From Deltaproteobacteria bacterium (GTDB taxonomy: Bacteria; Desulfobacterota; DSM-4660; Desulfatiglandales; B25-G16): 7,452 nt of DNA. The notes under the pieces were generated by a model. The model had not been told where the DNA came from. It saw nothing but the letters and a program-made list of their open reading frames with translations, and did not search any database. Within the stretch, counting starts at the first letter, position 1; each line of letters begins with the position of its first letter. The DNA lies in NCBI GenBank assembly GCA_019310745.1, contig JAFDDS010000140.1:1-7452 (forward strand), in the 5' to 3' direction. Made by a program: the position numbers and the translations under genes. Positions 1-6,676 of the stretch are shown here, one piece after another.

Positions 1-1
1 G

Positions 2-910
2 GAAAATTATCAAGTGATATCCGATAAAATCCTGCAACAATCAAAGGGATATGTTCAATCCTATGAGGTGCTTTCCGATCAAAGGCACGGGGATGTCTAT
101 AAAGTGACCATTCAAGCGGTTGTGAGTACAGGTCAAATCAGAAATGACCTTGAGGCCATTCGCCTGATTATTGCAAGAAAATCGAAACCTCGCTTGATGA
201 TTCTCTTTGACGGAAGAGACCAGGTGGATTTTATCGCGGAAGCTGGTATGACAAAATATTTTTTATCAAAGGGATTTAAATTAGTTGATTCAGAGACTGT
301 AAGAAAAAATATAGAACATGACCGTCTTACGAGCCTGGCTCGTGATCCACAGGGGGCAGCTCAGGTCGGGCAGCGTTTTGGAGCTGAGGTAATACTTTTA
401 TGTAGCGTGGAAACCAGCAGCAATCCCTTTAGGGTTGGTGATGTTGAAATGTATTCTAATCGTGCGACGATATCTGCGAAGGTAGTCAATGTTGACACAG
501 GTACTATTATTACCACTGGAAGCGAGACAAAACGAATACCTGGCATCCAAGGTTTAATACAACCCACTACAGAACAGGGCGCTGAGTTGCTGGCCGTCAC
601 GTTGATGAATGATATCTTGAACCAATGGTCATCTGAGCTAACGAATACGGTTGAGGTAAAACTTTTTGCCTCACAATTTCACTCTTTTGATGAGCTAAGC
701 TCATTTAAGACGTTCCTGACGAATGAAGTCCGGGGAATAACGGACATGCGGCTGAGATCATATGCTCAGGGAAGGGCAGAGATGGAGTTAGATTTTCAGG
801 GTGATACCCAGTCGTTAGCTAATGACTTAGAAGGACGAAATATAGGCGGCAGGTCCATTAGAGTATCTGAAATAAGCCAGAACAGGCTAGAGATCAATCT
901 TTCACCATAA
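2..910 (+). CDS. FlgT/CsgG-like envelope protein, 5'-truncated by window edge
   Basis: This is the C-terminal 302 residues of a larger protein. The frame is open to the left edge, and a GTG at position 14 lies inside an apparent domain (preceding codons read ENYQ), so it is unlikely to be the start. The first ~45 residues (DKILQQSKGYVQSYEVL, then VYKVTIQAVV) resemble the N-terminal domain of flagellar assembly protein FlgT and related LPP20-type proteins. From about residue 58 after that GTG (PRLMILFDGRD) to about 175, the pattern fits a CsgG/FlgT middle-type domain: a beta strand, a 'KGFKLVDSETV' segment, the 'RFGAEVILLCSVE' strand and 'AKVVNVDTGTII'. The last ~85 residues form another small alpha/beta module. 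In characterised relatives such domains sit in the periplasm or at the outer membrane. No flagellar gene is visible, so a flagellar role is not implied. The neighbouring + strand genes carry related domains. The fold call comes from motif recognition only. Confidence 0.72.
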   Translation, partial: ENYQVISDKILQQSKGYVQSYEVLSDQRHGDVYKVTIQAVVSTGQIRNDLEAIRLIIARKSKPRLMILFDGRDQVDFIAEAGMTKYFLSKGFKLVDSETVRKNIEHDRLTSLARDPQGAAQVGQRFGAEVILLCSVETSSNPFRVGDVEMYSNRATISAKVVNVDTGTIITTGSETKRIPGIQGLIQPTTEQGAELLAVTLMNDILNQWSSELTNTVEVKLFASQFHSFDELSSFKTFLTNEVRGITDMRLRSYAQGRAEMELDFQGDTQSLANDLEGRNIGGRSIRVSEISQNRLEINLSP

Positions 911-942
911 TTATGGCGTTTTTTAAGCGTGCGAAAAAACCA

Positions 943-956
943 ATTACGTATGTAAT
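943..956. repeat. Short inverted repeat ATTAC-GTAT-GTAAT
   Basis: A perfect 5-bp inverted repeat (ATTAC / GTAAT around GTAT) lies in the 103-bp spacer between the FlgT-like gene and the TPR lipoprotein gene. It has the form of a small operator half-site pair, but it is AT-rich and short enough to arise by chance. No convincing promoter elements were recognised around it. Confidence 0.2.
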
Positions 957-1000
957 CTATTCCTATTTACTGGTTATATGCTAGAGATGGTCTGTTTTAA

Positions 1001-1010
1001 AGGGGAGGGG
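1001..1010 (+). promoter_or_regulatory. Ribosome binding site fixing the start at 1014
   Basis: The purine-rich AGGGGAGGGG ends three bases before ATG 1014. The in-frame ATG at 978 has no such sequence in front of it, and starting there would add 12 residues ahead of an otherwise standard lipoprotein signal peptide. The downstream ATG is therefore the better start. Confidence 0.8.
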
Positions 1011-1013
1011 AAT

Positions 1014-2999
1014 ATGAAAAGAAAAGGCTTGCTTGTGGCCGTTATTATATCCTTCATGTTTGTGTTTGGATGTGTTGTGGGTCAGAAAAATTTCAACACT
1101 GGCCAGGAACTCAGTAAAAAGGGACGCTGGGGTGATGCAATAGGATTTTATGAGAAGGCACTGAAAGAAAATCCGCAAAACAAGAAATATGCGCAGTCTT
1201 TAGCCAATGCTAAAAAGGAATTGGCCCTTGTTCATTACAGAAAGGCAGAAAAACTATTGGCAGATAACCCGGATCCTGCCTTTCCAGAATTAGATAGGAT
1301 TGTGAAGGAGGCAGAGCGTGCTCACAGTTTAGATCCACAGAATAACACAATCACCACTCTGTTTAGTGATCTCGAGAAAAGAAAAAATACTCTTTTGGCA
1401 ACTATCGCATCTCTGTATACTCAGGCTCATTCCCATATAGCCAATAAAGAGTGGATGGATGCTATAGAAGCATTGAGAAGAGTGAAAAAATTATTTCCAG
1501 GATACGAAGAAACACAGGATAAACTGGCCACGGCAGAAAAAAATGCTGCACAAATAGTGTATAAACAAGGGATAGAACTCAGCAAAAAAGAGGACTGGGG
1601 GATGGCGGCAAGTGCCTTCAAAACGGTTATTGAAATAGATCCGGAGTATTACGATACACAGCAGCTCTTTAAAACCGCTCAGGCCAATGACAATGTCGAT
1701 TATTTCATCAAAAAGGGAGAGGAGGCCATAGGGGCAAGGAACTGGGATAGAGCGATCTTTCTTCATGAAAAGGCGCTGGAATACGAGCCAGACAATGAAC
1801 AGCTTATAAAAAGGATTGACGCATTAAAACGAAAAGGTGGTCAGGCACATTTTGATAACGCAATGAAACTGTCTTCTCAGAGAAAGCTGAAAAGAGCGTC
1901 TGAGGAATTGTGTGTATCGTTACAATATTCTCCTTCTCTTGTTGAGAGCCGTTTTTATAAAGATTTTATGAAAAGCCTCTGTCAGAAACTTGATCAAAGA
2001 AGTAATGTGCATATAGAACTAAAAAAATGGGGCAATGCGCTTGTATGGCTGAACCTACTGGACAGCATTAAGCCTGATTATAAGGGACTTTTTCGTAAAT
2101 TACAGCTGGTAGAAGATAAGATTAAACATAGGATCAGGAAATCTATTGCGGTCTTTGACTTTTCGTATCCGATTGATAATAAGGATGCCGGCAGGATCAT
2201 TGCCAGCAAACTCGTCACCTTTTTATCCAAAAATGCAAGTGGGGATTTGAAGATTATTGAGCGGGAAAACCTACAATCTATCTTAAAAGAGATGCAGTTA
2301 GGCCAGACCGGGCTGGTTGATATAGATACCGCAAAAAGAGTAGGCAAGATGAGAGGGATAGATACGTTTATCTTGGGGGATGTGTTGCATTTCTCCTCGA
2401 AAAGTAAAAATTATCCAAGTACGAACACCGTCAGGGTTCAGATAGATACCCGGACAGAGAGTAATCCGGACTTTGAGAGATGGCGGATTGTGCATACCAG
2501 TCCCACTGAAGAGGAGATGAAAACAGCTCCATCCATGAAAATAGAAAAACCAGTGTATAAGCTTTTCACCTATGAGACTGGGACCACTAAAATAATGAGT
2601 TTTGTAGAGATCGGCTATAAATTAGTCGAGACTATGACCGGAGAGAACATTTTTGCCAATACTGTTTCCGGTAAACTTGGAAAAAAAGATGACTATCATC
2701 ATGGTCTTCCTGCAGCAAATATCAAAGAAGATCCCTTAGAACTTCCCTCAGAGGTGGAGGTATTAGATACGCTGACGAACCAAAAGGTCTCAGAGGTTGC
2801 TTTAAGTATCCTAAAACACTTCCAGAGCCTGGAGTTAGTCTATTTCAATGAGGGAGAAAAACAATTAAAAAGACGTAGATACGAAGATGCCATAGAGGGG
2901 TATACCGACGCTATCTATGATGAACGCCTTAAGGGTATCGCAAGTCCAATATCTAAAAAATCCGCTGAGATGATTGCCACACTGACTCAGGATATGTAG
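1014..2999 (+). CDS. TPR-repeat lipoprotein with CsgG-like domain
   Basis: This 661-residue protein probably works as an envelope scaffold. Residues 1-20 form a lipoprotein signal: MKRK, a hydrophobic stretch, then VFGC, with Cys20 the likely lipidated residue. About six TPR-like helical pairs follow at roughly 27-60, 70-110 (loose), 135-175, 180-215, 228-262 and 275-310. Several show the W..A...Y/F.KAL...P signature, for example RWGDAIGFYEKALKENP and NWDRAIFLHEKALEYEP. From about 375 to 460 comes a CsgG-like domain: a KSIAVFDFSYP strand, LKIIERENLQSILKEM, then MRGIDTFILGDVLHFS. A further beta-rich part containing YKLVETMTGENIFA (about 536-550) follows after an insertion of about 65 residues. 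The C-terminus has one more TPR-like unit (606-640, RRYEDAIEGYTDAI). CsgG itself is the outer-membrane curli secretion channel, but many CsgG-like proteins are not pores, so transport is not claimed. Start chosen by the strong ribosome binding site and signal peptide. Confidence 0.85.
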   Translation: MKRKGLLVAVIISFMFVFGCVVGQKNFNTGQELSKKGRWGDAIGFYEKALKENPQNKKYAQSLANAKKELALVHYRKAEKLLADNPDPAFPELDRIVKEAERAHSLDPQNNTITTLFSDLEKRKNTLLATIASLYTQAHSHIANKEWMDAIEALRRVKKLFPGYEETQDKLATAEKNAAQIVYKQGIELSKKEDWGMAASAFKTVIEIDPEYYDTQQLFKTAQANDNVDYFIKKGEEAIGARNWDRAIFLHEKALEYEPDNEQLIKRIDALKRKGGQAHFDNAMKLSSQRKLKRASEELCVSLQYSPSLVESRFYKDFMKSLCQKLDQRSNVHIELKKWGNALVWLNLLDSIKPDYKGLFRKLQLVEDKIKHRIRKSIAVFDFSYPIDNKDAGRIIASKLVTFLSKNASGDLKIIERENLQSILKEMQLGQTGLVDIDTAKRVGKMRGIDTFILGDVLHFSSKSKNYPSTNTVRVQIDTRTESNPDFERWRIVHTSPTEEEMKTAPSMKIEKPVYKLFTYETGTTKIMSFVEIGYKLVETMTGENIFANTVSGKLGKKDDYHHGLPAANIKEDPLELPSEVEVLDTLTNQKVSEVALSILKHFQSLELVYFNEGEKQLKRRRYEDAIEGYTDAIYDERLKGIASPISKKSAEMIATLTQDM

Positions 3000-3035
3000 T
3001 GAGTGGATAGTAATTCATGTGTACTTAATCTGTGT

Positions 3036-3043
3036 AGGCGAGG
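3036..3043 (+). promoter_or_regulatory. Probable ribosome binding site for the FN3 protein
   Basis: AGGCGAGG lies two bases before ATG 3046. The spacing is short, but this ATG opens directly into a signal peptide (MKKKSF followed by a hydrophobic run). The in-frame GTG at 3019 has no purine-rich stretch ahead of it. Confidence 0.5.
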
Positions 3044-3045
3044 TG

Positions 3046-3864
3046 ATGAAAAAGAAATCATTTCCCTATTTTTTTTGGGCTCTTCTGTGTATCATGCTTG
3101 CCCTTTATCCAAGACCAGCGCATACGTATACTGCAAAAATTGCTGTGCTCAGCTTTAATGTGCTCAACTTAGATGCCAGGGGGTATGACGCAACTGTTAC
3201 TAATATACTCATCGACTTTTTACAAAAAACATCATCTCTCAACATCCTTAATCGTAAAGAATTAGAGTCCTTTTTATGCCTTAATGATCTCCAGCAGAAC
3301 TGCGATCTTTCCAATGTGGTTACTATTGGAAACAGGCTTGGTCTGGATATGATTGTTGCAGGTACTGTCAAAAAGAATGGCCCGGTAATCGAAATTTTTT
3401 GTAAGGTTGTAAATATTGCTGAGAAATCCTTTGTATATACTAAAAAGGTGCGATCGTTTGGAGATTCAGGCTTACGGGAGGAAATCAGGCGGCTCAGTAG
3501 TAACATATCAAAGGTTATTACCGTAAAAATGGGTGATGCTATAAAAGCATCCTCAACAAAAGGCAGGGTAGCACATCCAGTGAAAATAGTCTCGAGGCCT
3601 GGGAGTTCAAAAATAGGTCTTTCCTGGGAGGGTGCTCATGATTCAAAATCTCAAGGCTACAAAATCTTCCGCAGCCAATCAGAAGAAGGCCCATTTGTAA
3701 AAATAGCACAGGTAACGAAAAACAACTATGTTGATGAGGGTTTAGAGAAAAATACTGCATACTATTATAGAATTAAGGCATTCGTTACCAAAGGTAAGGA
3801 GAGTGATTTCTCCGCAACGACCCATGCCTATTATTATCAACACCGAGGCTCACGTAAAGAGTAG
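3046..3864 (+). CDS. Exported CsgG-like plus FN3 protein, N-terminal part of a frame-split gene
   Basis: A 272-residue reading frame. Residues 1-28 are a signal peptide (KKK, hydrophobic core FPYFFWALLCIMLALY, probable cleavage near PAHTYTA), so the product should leave the cytoplasm. Residues 30-160 look like a compact CsgG-type domain: KIAVLSFNVLNLDARG, LNILNRKELESFL, IGNRLGLDMIVAGTVKK and VEI-type strands, parallel to the same elements in the two upstream genes. Residues about 175-260 are one fibronectin type III module (KIGLSWEGAHD, GYKIFRSQSEEGPF, YVDEGLEKNTAYYYRIKAF, ESDFSATT). After SATT the frame gives a short unrelated tail ending at 3864, while the next FN3 module continues in the +1 frame. 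The true product is therefore probably one protein ending at 5305. A 46-bp gap from the lipoprotein gene suggests a shared transcript. Confidence 0.75.
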   Translation: MKKKSFPYFFWALLCIMLALYPRPAHTYTAKIAVLSFNVLNLDARGYDATVTNILIDFLQKTSSLNILNRKELESFLCLNDLQQNCDLSNVVTIGNRLGLDMIVAGTVKKNGPVIEIFCKVVNIAEKSFVYTKKVRSFGDSGLREEIRRLSSNISKVITVKMGDAIKASSTKGRVAHPVKIVSRPGSSKIGLSWEGAHDSKSQGYKIFRSQSEEGPFVKIAQVTKNNYVDEGLEKNTAYYYRIKAFVTKGKESDFSATTHAYYYQHRGSRKE

Positions 3865-5302
3865 CAAGATACTATGGTCACCGAATCCAACCAAGAGCCC
3901 TGATCCACGCAAATTAATGGGCTACAAGGTATATAGGTCAACAACAGAAGAGGGCCCGTATGCGGAGATAGCTCATCTGACGGAAAAAGATTTAGGCGGG
4001 GGGGTTGATACGGCTGACGATATAGAGTATCTGGATAGAAATCTCGCTGATGGAGAGCACTATTATTTTAAGGTAAGCGCCTACAATGAAAAAAATCTGG
4101 AAAGTGACCTCTCAAGTGGTATGAAGGGCAGTTGCCTGCCTGTAGTCAACGGGGTTGCTGCTACAGGAGATATGATACGACAGATCGAACTGAGGTGGAC
4201 ACCAACTCTCTCAGAGCATGTTAAAGGCTATGTTATTTACAGGAGTACGTCACCTGAGGAAGGATTTATAAAAATAACAACAATTATTGGTCGTGAGACT
4301 GATAGTTTTATCGATACCGAAGGCCTGAAAGATAAAACAACATATTACTACAGGGTTTCTCTTTTTGAAGATAATGAAAGAGAGGGGTCCATGTCACATG
4401 TGGTGTCAGCTACAACCAAGGGACGACCTCCCACACCACGGAGGCTAAAGGCAAAAGACGGGTTGGCCAAAATGGTAAAACTTCTGTGGAATATGTGTAC
4501 CGAGAAGGAGGTCAAAGGGTATAAATTGTATCGCTCAACCGCAAGGGAAGAGGGATATATCACGATTAAAACGCTAAATAATCAAAATAAGAACAATTAC
4601 CTTGATAAGGGAACCAATAGTATACTATTTTCTGCATTCAGTGGAGGTGGTTTCTTAAAGGACAACACCACCTATTATTATAAGGTGACATCCTATAATA
4701 AGGTAGACGTTGAAAGTAAGCCATCAGACATCGTTTCTGCAACCACCAAACCTCGGCCTGTCAGACCTTCTGGATTTGGAGGGGAAAGCCTTCACGTGAA
4801 AGAAATACCCCTTTTCTGGCACCCAAATCCAGAGGATGATATCGCAAAATACCATATCTTCAGGAGTTCAGGTGATGAAAACAATTTTTCTGAGATAACC
4901 TTTGTTGAGGGGGGAAGTTCGTATGTGGATAAACAGCTTCAGGATGGGCGAGAATATCGATATAAAATGACAGCCGAGGATAAAGATAGCCTAATAAGTG
5001 ATTTTTCAGATACAATAACCATCAAAACAAAACCGAAACCAAGGGCACCTACAGGGCTTTATGCAACAGTTGAACAAGGAAACACGGTGCTTGCCTGGTC
5101 GAATAACACTGAGTCGGATATTACATCATACAATGTTTTTGAAAAAGGATTTTTTGGTCCGCGAAAGGTCAATACGGTGAAAGAGCCGCAATGGAGTGTT
5201 GTTTCTCCTAAACCAGGAAAGAGGAGGGATTACACCGTAACAGCAGTTGATAAGGATGGCTTAGAAAGTAAGCCAAGTAAGCCCGTCACTGCCATTGGAA
5301 AA
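3568..5302 (+). repeat. Six tandem fibronectin type III modules
   Basis: Six repeats of about 85-110 codons lie at roughly 3568-3825, 3854-4132, 4133-4417, 4418-4747, 4748-5029 and 5030-5302. Each has a strand ending in W (LSW, ILW, LRW, LLW, LFW, LAW). The first five then have a GY/KY-x-I/V/L-F/Y-RS motif followed by acidic residues, and a tyrosine-rich strand such as TYYYRV or TYYYKV; several are separated by SATTK-P linkers. The sixth is the most divergent, with YNVFEKG in place of the RS motif. The fourth carries about 15 extra residues near FSAFSGGG. Similarity is clear in protein but weak in DNA, indicating old duplications. Confidence 0.82.
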
Positions 5303-5305
5303 TAG
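3803..5305 (+). CDS. FN3-repeat continuation, C-terminal part of the frame-split gene
   Basis: This frame encodes FN3 modules 2 to 6 (residues about 18-110, 111-205, 206-315, 316-409 and 410-500, counted from GTG 3803) and ends at TAG 5303-5305. It overlaps the preceding frame by 62 bases. Neither possible start is convincing. GTG 3803 falls inside the last strand of FN3 module 1, with a GGAG only one base upstream. ATG 3824 has no ribosome binding site at a suitable distance. There is no signal peptide, although FN3 chains of this type are normally exported. These facts favour a single gene starting at 3046 whose frame is interrupted, either by a real mutation, a sequencing or assembly error, or a recoding event. 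FN3 modules usually serve as spacers or carbohydrate- or protein-binding units; no catalytic domain is present. The joined protein would be about 750 residues. Confidence 0.75.
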   Translation: MISPQRPMPIIINTEAHVKSSKILWSPNPTKSPDPRKLMGYKVYRSTTEEGPYAEIAHLTEKDLGGGVDTADDIEYLDRNLADGEHYYFKVSAYNEKNLESDLSSGMKGSCLPVVNGVAATGDMIRQIELRWTPTLSEHVKGYVIYRSTSPEEGFIKITTIIGRETDSFIDTEGLKDKTTYYYRVSLFEDNEREGSMSHVVSATTKGRPPTPRRLKAKDGLAKMVKLLWNMCTEKEVKGYKLYRSTAREEGYITIKTLNNQNKNNYLDKGTNSILFSAFSGGGFLKDNTTYYYKVTSYNKVDVESKPSDIVSATTKPRPVRPSGFGGESLHVKEIPLFWHPNPEDDIAKYHIFRSSGDENNFSEITFVEGGSSYVDKQLQDGREYRYKMTAEDKDSLISDFSDTITIKTKPKPRAPTGLYATVEQGNTVLAWSNNTESDITSYNVFEKGFFGPRKVNTVKEPQWSVVSPKPGKRRDYTVTAVDKDGLESKPSKPVTAIGK

Positions 5306-5326
5306 ACCCATAAAGTTTCTTTATAA

Positions 5327-5360
5327 AGGCCTCATAGAAATTATTGAGGCCTATTTTAAT
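5327..5360 (+). terminator. Hairpin terminator after the FN3 gene
   Basis: AGGCCTCA (5327-5334) and TGAGGCCT (5345-5352) form a perfect 8-bp stem around a 10-base loop, followed by ATTTTAAT. It begins 22 bases after the stop of the FN3 gene, where a factor-independent terminator is expected. The T-run is short and interrupted, so efficiency is uncertain. The same bases also read as part of the decayed alkyltransferase gene (GLIEIIEAYF), so the hairpin could be a coincidence of that coding sequence. Confidence 0.55.
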
Positions 5361-5380
5361 GGAAACAATCCGACAATTAC

Positions 5381-5409
5381 TGTACAATGTGACTCCCCTT
5401 CAGTATAAT
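5381..5409 (+). promoter_or_regulatory. Candidate sigma70 promoter for the fabD-like gene
   Basis: TGTACA (5381-5386, four of six matches to TTGACA) is separated by 17 bp from a perfect TATAAT (5404-5409). Transcription would begin near 5416 and give a leader of roughly 138 bases before ATG 5554. It lies downstream of the hairpin at 5327-5352, as expected for a separate unit. A second TATAAT at 5427-5432 has no matching -35 box. Both lie in the pseudogene, where former codons could produce such strings by chance. Confidence 0.45.
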
Positions 5410-5537
5410 GTCTACAGGAGTGCATGTATAATACCCTATGGTGAAACAAGAACATATAAAGACGTTGCATTCATGGCAGGCACTCCAAAGGGGACTGCAA
5501 TATTTACTCGATCTTGAGCAGGGTGGAAAAAAAGAGC

Positions 5538-5545
5538 GGAGGGAG
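5538..5545 (+). promoter_or_regulatory. Ribosome binding site of the fabD-like gene
   Basis: GGAGGGAG ends eight bases before ATG 5554, a good match in sequence and spacing, and supports this ATG as the start. It also overlaps the last codons of the alkyltransferase remnant. Confidence 0.8.
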
Positions 5546-5553
5546 AATTAATT

Positions 5554-6645
5554 ATGCAACCTGAAACAGCGTATATCTTTCCTGGTCAGGGATCTCAATA
5601 TTTAGGAATGGGACATGAATTCTATGATAATTTCGAGATTGCTGCCTTTGTCTTTTACAGGGCAAACAGGTTATTGAATAAGGAGTTTGAAAAGATAATA
5701 TTCGGCAAAATACCTGACAAATTTCGTGATAGAGTCAGTCATATCGATGAGCTTGGCATTAAAAGAGGGCTTAAAACCCATTTAGATAAACAGGTTCAGA
5801 TCGCGACCTACATTTCCTCGTGGGCAGCCTTTTCAACCTTTCGAGAAAGATTGGAGGAAGAGAAACTAAGCCTCAAGCCGGTAGTCATGGCTGGACATAG
5901 TTTTGGTGAATACACTGCGCTTACCGCCGCAGAGGGTATGAATTACGATACCGGCCTGCACCTGGTTAATGAGCGCGAACGTATTATGATCTCGTGTGCC
6001 AAAGATATTGATGGTGGACTGGTAGCCATCATACATAAGAATAGGGACATTACTCAGGAGGATGTTCGAAATATTACATACTACGCAGGAAGAGAAATCC
6101 TGCACATAGCTCTTTATAACTCACCCAAACAGAATGTCTTTGGGGGTAGAAGTAAAAACATCGGTGCAGCAAAGCAGTTGCTCAAGGAATCAGAATTTAG
6201 GGCGATAGATTTGCCGGTCTTGGGTCCATGGCATACACCGCTTATGGTTGCTGCCAGTGAGAATTTAAAAAAGTATATCGAACAAAAAGAGTTTTCTTTT
6301 AAAAGTACTAAAATACCTATTATTGCAAACACCCTGACAGATGATAACATTGATCCAAAGATCATCACTCATCCAGATGAGATCAAAGAAGAACTTATAC
6401 ATCAACTGGATCATCCGGTTTTATGGGCTCAGACCATTAAGAAAATCGTTGAAGAATATAAGGTAACACGAATCATTATCTTCGGCCCTGGCAAGATAAC
6501 ACAAAAGATAATAAATGATGAGTATCCTGATGTAGAAGTCTGTCGAGTAGAGGATTTAGACACATTAGAAGAAACGATGTATGAGATGAAATATCCTGGG
6601 AGAAAAAAGGAAGAGTCCTCTGAGGATACACAACCTTTAGAATAA
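5554..6645 (+). CDS. fabD: Malonyl-CoA:ACP transacylase, FabD-like
   Basis: A 363-residue cytoplasmic acyltransferase expected to move malonyl from CoA to the acyl carrier protein phosphopantetheine for fatty-acid (or polyketide) synthesis. Visible family features are FPGQGSQ (9-15, oxyanion-side Gln), the nucleophile elbow GHSFGE (Ser116), Arg141 in LVNERERIM at the position of the malonyl-carboxylate-binding Arg, NSPKQNVFGG (189-198), catalytic His227 in GPWHTPLM, and the terminal GPGK (311-314). The usual elbow is GHSLGE, so Phe replaces Leu; Leu290 in HPVLW stands where E. coli FabD has Gln250. It is about 50 residues longer than a typical FabD (about 310). The extra length comes from a charged insertion at about 50-80, before the QIATYISSWAAF helix that replaces the common 'AQPALLA' helix, and from a polar, acidic tail (346-363). 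No other fab gene is adjacent, so a specialised role is possible. Family is secure; exact substrate less so. Confidence 0.87.
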   Translation: MQPETAYIFPGQGSQYLGMGHEFYDNFEIAAFVFYRANRLLNKEFEKIIFGKIPDKFRDRVSHIDELGIKRGLKTHLDKQVQIATYISSWAAFSTFRERLEEEKLSLKPVVMAGHSFGEYTALTAAEGMNYDTGLHLVNERERIMISCAKDIDGGLVAIIHKNRDITQEDVRNITYYAGREILHIALYNSPKQNVFGGRSKNIGAAKQLLKESEFRAIDLPVLGPWHTPLMVAASENLKKYIEQKEFSFKSTKIPIIANTLTDDNIDPKIITHPDEIKEELIHQLDHPVLWAQTIKKIVEEYKVTRIIIFGPGKITQKIINDEYPDVEVCRVEDLDTLEETMYEMKYPGRKKEESSEDTQPLE

Positions 6646-6676
6646 TTAAATCAACATTGGTTTTTTTGCTGCCTGA

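Larger units (their letters stand above)
5306..5551 (+). pseudogene. Decayed O6-alkylguanine-DNA alkyltransferase (ogt/MGMT) remnant
   Basis: Three short stretches in three frames line up, in order, with parts of the methylated-DNA--protein-cysteine methyltransferase family. The first (frame of 5304, about 5310-5393) reads KFLYKGLIEIIEAYFNG then ITVQCD, like the 'yF.G....f' region before the DNA-binding domain. The second (frame of 5359, about 5389-5494) reads TPLQYNVYRSA, IIPYGETRTYKDVA and AGTPKG, the family's helix-turn-helix region (GTPFQ..VW, IPYGET.SY..IA, G.PKA). The third (frame of 5492, to TAA 5549-5551) reads YLLDLEQGG, like the C-terminal 'LL.LE'. Missing are the N-terminal domain and the whole segment with the active-site PCHR cysteine, so the product cannot repair alkylated guanine. 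The middle frame alone has a 52-codon ORF (ATG 5359 to TGA 5517) that might be miscalled as a small gene. The remnant's stop falls two bases before the fabD start. Confidence 0.8.

Noticed and set aside
918..940. GTTTTTT / AAAAAAC inverted repeat just after the FlgT-like gene
   Set aside because: The stem is almost entirely A-T, with no GC-rich base and no T-run after it, so a terminator call is not supported.
978..1013. Upstream ATG at 978 as the start of the TPR lipoprotein
   Set aside because: It would put 12 extra residues ahead of the signal peptide and has no ribosome binding site, while ATG 1014 has a strong one.
3105..3506. 133-codon open frame on the - strand opposite the CsgG/FN3 gene
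   Set aside because: It lies fully inside a well-supported + strand gene and shows no recognisable domain; it is an antisense shadow.
3833..3840. TATTATTA triplet run as a slippage site for the FN3 frame change
   Set aside because: Gain or loss of a TAT triplet keeps the frame, so it cannot explain the +1 change.
5359..5517. 52-codon ORF (ATG to TGA) as a small independent gene
   Set aside because: Its sequence is the middle of an alkyltransferase DNA-binding domain, flanked by matching fragments in other frames, so it is a pseudogene piece.
6646..6676. Bidirectional terminator between the convergent fabD and DUF507-like genes
   Set aside because: A T-run is present (6660-6667), but no inverted repeat precedes it on either strand.
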